Origin: Absicoccus intestinalis
GTDB taxonomy: Bacteria > Bacillota_I > Bacilli_A > Erysipelotrichales > Erysipelotrichaceae
Reading direction: 5' to 3'
Length of the DNA stretch: 64,000 bases
Assembly (NCBI RefSeq): GCF_033971885.1
Contig: NZ_JALBUS010000003.1
Span: 1-64,000, forward strand
Below the pieces are notes generated by a model. The model saw only the letters and a program-made list of their open reading frames with translations, had not been told where the DNA came from and searched no databases. The translations under genes were made by a program, and so were the position numbers. Shown here in pieces: positions 59,245 through 64,000 of the stretch (within the stretch, counting starts at the first letter, position 1; each line of letters starts with the position of its first letter).

Positions 59245-60878
59245 TTGAACAATTGATGGTGAAAAACTATATCTTATTCGATCATGCTTTGATTGATTTT
59301 TCGAAGGGCATGAGTGTGATTACTGGAGAAACCGGAGCAGGGAAAAGTTTATTGATCGATGCAATCGGGTATCTTTGTGGCAAGCGTTGTACATCCAATA
59401 TTGTTCGTAAGGGAAAAGAAAAGGCCACCTTACAAATGGTATTATCGTGTTCCGATCCACAACTCCGATTCTATTTAGAAGAAAATGATTTTGAAGTGGA
59501 AGATGAATTGATCATTACTCGAACCATTTCGGCGAATCAAAAAAGTACCATTCGTATCAATCAACAAGTGACCACGTTGAGTTTTGTGCGTCATTTGATG
59601 GCTCAATTGATCGATATTCATTCCCAAATGGATACCTATCAATTAATAAAACCAGAAATGCAATTGGTCGTGTTGGATAGTTATGCGAAAACCGATGCCT
59701 TAAAAAAAGAAGTTTCGAAGGCATACGCTGTATATAAAGAGCAAAAAATAACGTATGAATCTTTGGTCAATGAAACCTTATCGGATGATGAATTGGATTT
59801 TGTGACGCATCAATACAATGCAATTTGTGAAGCCGATGTGCAACCGGATGAATTGGATCAATTATTGACTCAAATCAAACAAAAGGAAGATGCATTACGA
59901 AATCAAGAGATGTATGTAGAAAATTTACGTTCTTTGGAAGAAGAACAAGGCATTTTAGATTGCCTTTATTCTTTATTCAAATCTTTGCAGAAAAGTGATG
60001 CGTTCCAAAAACAAGCCGATCAAATCCGTGATATGTATTATCAGTTGGATGATATTAAAGAAGCTTTGCACCAACAGATCGAAAATTCAGATGATTCATT
60101 GTCTTTAGATGATATGCAAGCACGTGTCTATACGATTCGTGGTTTGTATCAACGCTATGGTGGTTCCTATGATTCATTGATGGCAAAGAAACTTGAATTG
60201 GAGCAGCAGATCGATCGAATCTTACATCGGGAAACGGTATTGGAACAAAGTAAAATGGATCTAGAAAAAGCCGAAAAAAAATATGTCGAGCTTGCCCAAA
60301 AGCTATCTCAAAAACGACAGGCTTGTTTTAAAGAATTGGAATCAAAAGTGATGTTACATTGTCAAGATTTGATGTTGGAGCATTGTCAATTTCAAATTCG
60401 CCAAAACCTGAAGTCCTATGCCGAAGATGGCATTGATGCGATTGCTTTTTATGTATCCATGAATCCAGGTCAGCCCTTTGTGCCTCTAAAAGAAAGTGCA
60501 TCTGGAGGAGAGCTTAGTCGATTGATGTTGGCTTTAAAGGTTGTTTTCCAAACACAAAAAGGCATTGAAACCATTATTTTTGATGAAATTGATACGGGTG
60601 TCAGCGGGCGTGTAGCATATGCGATGGGTGAAAAAATGCATGCCATTTCCAAATCGTATCAGGTTTTGTGCATTACGCATTTGGCTAGTGTCGCGGCTTG
60701 GGCCGATACGCATTATTGTGTGCGAAAAAACAGTCAGCAAGATTCAACCTCGACTTCCATCGATGAATTAGATGACGAAGCAAGTTTGATCGAATTAGCG
60801 ACCATGAGTGCAGGAAAACCAACGCCGGCAGCACTACAAGCGGCCAAAGAATTAAAGGAGCGTGTGACACATGGCTAG
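59241..60878 (+). CDS. recN: DNA repair protein RecN
   Basis: SMC-like ATPase that acts early in double-strand break repair. The 545-residue protein has Walker A GETGAGKSLLIDAIGYL near residue 30, a long coiled coil (about 150-370) and the C-terminal ABC signature SASGGELSRLMLALK with Walker B TIIFDEIDTGVSG and the CITHLASVAAWAD switch. It overlaps tlyA by 4 nt and dinB by 8 nt. Co-expression of recN and dinB puts two repair genes in one transcript; no LexA-type box was seen upstream. Confidence 0.95.
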   Translation: MIEQLMVKNYILFDHALIDFSKGMSVITGETGAGKSLLIDAIGYLCGKRCTSNIVRKGKEKATLQMVLSCSDPQLRFYLEENDFEVEDELIITRTISANQKSTIRINQQVTTLSFVRHLMAQLIDIHSQMDTYQLIKPEMQLVVLDSYAKTDALKKEVSKAYAVYKEQKITYESLVNETLSDDELDFVTHQYNAICEADVQPDELDQLLTQIKQKEDALRNQEMYVENLRSLEEEQGILDCLYSLFKSLQKSDAFQKQADQIRDMYYQLDDIKEALHQQIENSDDSLSLDDMQARVYTIRGLYQRYGGSYDSLMAKKLELEQQIDRILHRETVLEQSKMDLEKAEKKYVELAQKLSQKRQACFKELESKVMLHCQDLMLEHCQFQIRQNLKSYAEDGIDAIAFYVSMNPGQPFVPLKESASGGELSRLMLALKVVFQTQKGIETIIFDEIDTGVSGRVAYAMGEKMHAISKSYQVLCITHLASVAAWADTHYCVRKNSQQDSTSTSIDELDDEASLIELATMSAGKPTPAALQAAKELKERVTHG

Positions 60879-62043
60879 AGTCATCTTCCATATTGATATC
60901 AACGCTTTTTTTGCGTCTTGCGAAGAAAATCGTCATCCAGAATTAAAGGGTAAACCGGTAGCGATTGGTTCCTTATCACGACGTGGCGTCATTTCTACGG
61001 CGAATTATCAGGCAAGAGACTATGGTGTGCATAGTGCCATGCCCGTCTATGAAGCCTTACGAAAATGCCCGGATCTTGAATTGATCGAATCGGATTATTC
61101 TTATTATCGATCTTGTAGTCAAGCTTTTTTTCATTATTTATATACCTATACACGAGCCATTGAACCTGCCAGTATCGATGAATGTTTTATGGATGTGACA
61201 GACATCATCCGAAATTATCCGCGCCCTTTGGATCTTGCATTTCAAATTCAACAGGGTGTGTATGAAGAAACGGGTCTTCATGTCTCGATTGGGGTAGCAC
61301 CAACTAAATTCCTGGCAAAAATGGCAAGTGATATGCGAAAACCACATGGTATCACGGTTTTACGAAAAGCGGAATTGGAACAAAAGCTTTGGCCTTTACC
61401 CATTGAATCCATGGTTGGCATTGGCAAGCGTTCGGTTCCAAAATTACAAGCTATCGGTATTCATACCATTGGTGATTTTGCCAATATCGATAATGAAAAC
61501 AAGATCTTGCATTTATTGGGTCCAAGCAGTTATTCATTGATTCAAAAAGCTCGAGGAAAGAGCAGTGATCGTTTGTCCTATTCTACCACGCACAAAAGTA
61601 TTTCAATTTCAGAAACTTTTGAAAATGATCTTTATACGATCGATGAGGTATTATCGCAAGCGCGACATTTAACATTTGCGTTGTCGCAAAAAATGACGAA
61701 AGAAAATTATATGGGTAAATTGATTTCCTTAACGATGCGAGATATTCATTTTCATAATATTGTTCGTTCTCAAACGTTTCGGGAATATACAAATCATGCC
61801 AATATCATGTTTGAAGCCATTCGTAATTTGATTGATCAAAATTTTGAAGAAGATCTTGGTTATCGTCATTTAGCGATTCATATGGGATCTTTAAAAGATG
61901 CCAAAGAGATCATTGTCCAGCCCACCATGTTTGAACAACCCAAAGAAACAACGGATATGATCTTATCCCAATTGAACCGACAAATACAGGGTATTCATTT
62001 GATCAAGGCGAGTGATTTATTAAAGGGGAAAAAAGATGCGTAA
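60871..62043 (+). CDS. dinB: DNA polymerase IV (Y family)
   Basis: Error-prone translesion polymerase. The 390 residues have the catalytic FHIDINAFFASCEE (first metal Asp), YRSCSQAFFHYLYTYT, the second catalytic pair in EPASIDECFMDVTD, then IGVAPTKFLAKMASDMRKPHG, the thumb (WPLPIESMVGIGKRS) and the little-finger domain (about 240-355). A likely beta-clamp motif is not obvious at the extreme C terminus. It overlaps recN and trmN6 by 8 nt each. Confidence 0.93.
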   Translation: MARVIFHIDINAFFASCEENRHPELKGKPVAIGSLSRRGVISTANYQARDYGVHSAMPVYEALRKCPDLELIESDYSYYRSCSQAFFHYLYTYTRAIEPASIDECFMDVTDIIRNYPRPLDLAFQIQQGVYEETGLHVSIGVAPTKFLAKMASDMRKPHGITVLRKAELEQKLWPLPIESMVGIGKRSVPKLQAIGIHTIGDFANIDNENKILHLLGPSSYSLIQKARGKSSDRLSYSTTHKSISISETFENDLYTIDEVLSQARHLTFALSQKMTKENYMGKLISLTMRDIHFHNIVRSQTFREYTNHANIMFEAIRNLIDQNFEEDLGYRHLAIHMGSLKDAKEIIVQPTMFEQPKETTDMILSQLNRQIQGIHLIKASDLLKGKKDA

Positions 62044-62683
62044 GGATTATTTTTTGACCAAAGACCTGGTTTTATATCAAGATCCAGATGGCTTTTGTTT
62101 CAATACCGATACTAAATTTTTGGCTCGCTTTATGGAACTGAGAAAAAATGAGGTTGTTTTAGATATTGGTACGAATAATGGGGTTTTATTATTGGCAGCG
62201 GATCAATATCCTATCCAGTCCATGATTGGTGTCGAAGTGTTAGAAGAAGCTGCGCAATTGGCTCAATGGAATGCCGATACTTTTTTTTCGCATCCCACCA
62301 CGATCTTAAATCAACGCATACAAGATGTCCAATTGGATTCGGTAGATGTCATTCTATCCAATCCTCCTTATTTTCAGGATGAAGCGACCAATCCACAGGT
62401 AAAAATGAATCGTCGTCAAATGGGGCGTATTGAAAAAAATCTGACGCTGGCTGAATTGATAGAAAATGCGAATCGGCTCTTAAAGAGCAATGGGCGTTTT
62501 TATTTTGTGCATCGTTGCAACCGGTTCAATGAAATCGTGCAATGCTTGTTGGCCCATCATTTTTGTATCAAACATCTGCAAATTGCCTATACAAAAGACA
62601 AACACATAGCGAAGACCCTTTGTATTGAAGCCATCAAGGAGGGGCATTGTGATTGTGTGGTTTTGCCTCCTTATTTCATCTAG
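62036..62683 (+). CDS. trmN6: tRNA1(Val) adenine-37 N6-methyltransferase
   Basis: Methylates A37 of a valine tRNA in the family. The 215 residues show the Rossmann SAM motif VVLDIGTNNGVLLLAADQ and the adenine-N6 catalytic motif NPPYF (residues about 108-112), with DGFCFNTDTKFLARFM as the N-terminal signature. It overlaps dinB by 8 nt and is the last gene of the long nusB-type operon. No clear terminator follows. Confidence 0.88.
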   Translation: MRKDYFLTKDLVLYQDPDGFCFNTDTKFLARFMELRKNEVVLDIGTNNGVLLLAADQYPIQSMIGVEVLEEAAQLAQWNADTFFSHPTTILNQRIQDVQLDSVDVILSNPPYFQDEATNPQVKMNRRQMGRIEKNLTLAELIENANRLLKSNGRFYFVHRCNRFNEIVQCLLAHHFCIKHLQIAYTKDKHIAKTLCIEAIKEGHCDCVVLPPYFI

Positions 62684-62691
62684 GTATATGA

Positions 62692-62721
62692 TTGGTCATC
62701 ATCTAAGAAGCGTGTTAAAAT
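62692..62721 (+). promoter_or_regulatory. xerD promoter, probably leaderless transcript
   Basis: TTGGTC (62692-62697), an 18-nt spacer and TAAAAT (62716-62721) with an extended TG. The -10 box ends 6 nt before the ATG (62728), and no ribosome binding site lies between. Confidence 0.55.
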
Positions 62722-62727
62722 ACAGTC

Positions 62728-63633
62728 ATGAAGCTAAAAGAGGCAATCGATGATTACTTGATCAATGGTAGGGTCGTCGCTCAAAAAAGTGCAAAGACGA
62801 TGGATGCGTATCAACATAACTTGTTGGTCTATGAAACATTTCTAGAAAACGAAGCGATTGTCAATGTTGAAGATATTACAATATGGCAGATTGATTCTTT
62901 TTTAAATCAGTATGCGGAAGATCATGTGGCAAGTAGTGTCAATCAAATGATTGCGACATTGCATTCCTTTCATAAATTTACTTGTTTGAATCATCCGGAA
63001 TATAAAGATCCAACAACAAGTTTGCGTGGCATCAACAACAATCGACATTTACCGGTGTATTGTTCGATTGCTGATTTGAAAAAGTTATTTGCGTCTTTTG
63101 GTTCTTCCAATCAAGATATTTATCATAAGACCATTTTAGTGGTTTTGTACTCTTGTGGGCTTCGTGTGAGTGAATTATGTGATCTGCGATGCAATGATGT
63201 GCATCTGTGTCAACAAATCATCAAAGTCAAAGGGAAGGGTGAAAAAGAAAGAATGATCCCGATGGCTTTGGCTTGTTGTGAACAAATTGCAGAATATATG
63301 CGTTTGGTCCGATCCGATTGGGATAAAAAACATATCCCCCAATTGTTTGTGAATCGATTGGGTCATCCTTGTACACGTCAATATGTGCATCATTTAATCA
63401 AAGAAAAAGTCAATGCGTTGGATTTGGATCCACGGATCTCGGCCCATAGTTTTCGGCATAGTTTTGCGACCCATTTGTTGGATGGACATGCCGATCTTAG
63501 GATCGTACAAGAATTATTAGGTCATAGTGATATTCAAACAACGCAAATATATACACATATTCAATCGGATCGCTTAAAAAAAGCATATGATTCATATTTT
63601 TTATGGACGGATAAGAAAGAGGAGGAAAAATAG
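62728..63633 (+). CDS. xerD: Tyrosine recombinase (XerD-like)
   Basis: Site-specific recombinase, probably for chromosome dimer resolution. The 301 residues have the SAM-like N-terminal domain (about 1-90) and the catalytic domain with all active residues: Arg in SCGLRVSEL, Lys in KVKGKGEKER, HxxR in SAHSFRHSFATHLL, His in ELLGHSDIQTT and Tyr in IYTHI. The length fits XerC/XerD rather than an integrase. The neighbours are housekeeping genes and no att sites are seen, so a phage origin is unlikely. It could equally be XerC. Confidence 0.85.
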   Translation: MKLKEAIDDYLINGRVVAQKSAKTMDAYQHNLLVYETFLENEAIVNVEDITIWQIDSFLNQYAEDHVASSVNQMIATLHSFHKFTCLNHPEYKDPTTSLRGINNNRHLPVYCSIADLKKLFASFGSSNQDIYHKTILVVLYSCGLRVSELCDLRCNDVHLCQQIIKVKGKGEKERMIPMALACCEQIAEYMRLVRSDWDKKHIPQLFVNRLGHPCTRQYVHHLIKEKVNALDLDPRISAHSFRHSFATHLLDGHADLRIVQELLGHSDIQTTQIYTHIQSDRLKKAYDSYFLWTDKKEEEK

Positions 63634-63634
63634 T

Positions 63635-64000
63635 ATGTCTTGTGAAGGTTGTCCAAATGCAGGAAATTGCAGTAAGGATGCAAGTACTTGTGGCGTAGAA
63701 ACGAATTCAAAAAATCATATCAAAGATGTCGTTGCCGTAATGAGTGGTAAGGGTGGTGTTGGTAAATCGACCATGACGGTCCTTTTAGCTAAATCATTGG
63801 CTGCTCAAGGAAAAAAAGTGGGTATCATGGATGCCGATATCACAGGGCCTAGCATTCCTCGTTTAATGGGGGTTGAAGATCAGCATGCATATGGCACCAA
63901 AGAGAATGAGATCTTACCGGTAGTTGTCGATGACATCAAATTAATGTCTTTAAATTTCATGGTAGAAAATGAAAGTGAACCCGTTATTTGGCGAGGTCCG
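63635..64000 (+). CDS. Mrp/NBP35 family Fe-S carrier ATPase, N-terminal part
   Basis: P-loop ATPase of the Mrp/ApbC/NBP35 group that carries Fe-S clusters to apoproteins. The gene runs off the window; 122 codons are seen. Cysteines at 3, 6, 12 and 19 (MSCEGCPNAGNCSKDASTC) precede the deviant Walker A SGKGGVGKST, then GIMDADITGPSIPRLMG. The N-terminal Cys cluster resembles the NBP35 class rather than plain ApbC. GAGGAGG is 10 nt upstream of the ATG, and the start is 2 nt after the xerD stop. Confidence 0.9.
   Translation, partial: MSCEGCPNAGNCSKDASTCGVETNSKNHIKDVVAVMSGKGGVGKSTMTVLLAKSLAAQGKKVGIMDADITGPSIPRLMGVEDQHAYGTKENEILPVVVDDIKLMSLNFMVENESEPVIWRGP

Noticed and set aside
62728..63633. Phage or genomic-island integrase
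   Set aside because: The length and motifs fit a housekeeping XerC/D. There is no tRNA, att repeat or phage gene nearby, and base composition matches the surroundings.
1..64000. CRISPR arrays, tRNA or rRNA genes, prophage, toxin-antitoxin or defence islands
   Set aside because: I looked through the intergenic spaces and saw no spaced repeats, tRNA cloverleaf or such gene sets. A tRNA or covariance search was not possible here.

Overview
The window is 64 kb of low-GC bacterial chromosome, almost all of it coding. It reads as an anaerobic, butyrate-forming member of the Bacillota. AGGAGG-type ribosome binding sites, sigma-A promoters, T-box leaders on leuA and hisS, and the nusA-infB, nusB-xseAB-ispA-tlyA-recN and rnf blocks support this. 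A class such as Erysipelotrichia or Clostridia is plausible, but I infer it from gene content and did not test it.

Layout. The left edge (1-127) is the end of an IS3-like element that appears to have cut the ilvD terminator in half. Next come the divergent ilvBND operon (minus) and the T-box-controlled leuACDB operon plus ilvE (plus): together the branched-chain amino acid pathway (148-10011). From 10084 to 16011 lie apbE and an rnfCDGEA-x-B operon, encoding a sodium- or proton-pumping ferredoxin:NAD oxidoreductase and the enzyme that attaches its FMN. The operon has a 61-residue Cys-rich membrane protein inserted before a very short RnfB. After rqcH and gmk comes the rimP-nusA-rnpM-L7Ae-infB-rbfA translation operon (18512-23404), then a pfkB-type kinase. 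At 24373-31833 is a complete acetyl-CoA to butyrate pathway (thl, bcd, etfB, etfA, hbd, crt, CoA-transferase), with two Rex-type operators at its two promoters. An L-threonine aldolase relative follows.

A minus-strand operon (37164-32950) encodes a degenerate amidase-fold protein, a Nudix hydrolase, an ATP-grasp ligase, an esterase and a phosphatase-SH3 fusion. It is not a pathway I recognise. From 37241 to 50083 come scpAB, rluB, rsmE, mtaB, murE, rpsU, phoH, yebC, hisS (T-box), aspS, a structured RNA that resembles 6S RNA, truB and ribF. A decayed metal P-type ATPase (50080-52155) with at least five lesions sits beside an intact DUF6110-type small gene. The right part (52633-64000) holds an Asp23-family gene, a 5'-nucleotidase, nusB, xseAB, ispA, a full-length DXS-like protein whose catalytic residues have been lost, tlyA, recN, dinB, trmN6, xerD and the start of an Mrp ATPase gene.

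How the parts work together. Butyryl-CoA dehydrogenase with EtfAB is expected to bifurcate electrons and reduce ferredoxin. Rnf can reoxidise that ferredoxin and store the energy as an ion gradient, ApbE flavinylates Rnf, and Rex-type sites would tie butyrate flux to NADH/NAD. The points most worth following are the catalytically dead DXS-like ORF, the miniature RnfB with its Cys-rich neighbour, the ATP-grasp/esterase/phosphatase operon, the recurring arrangement of a -10 box exactly 6 nt before a start codon with little or no Shine-Dalgarno sequence (four genes), and the 6S-like RNA with two competing folds.
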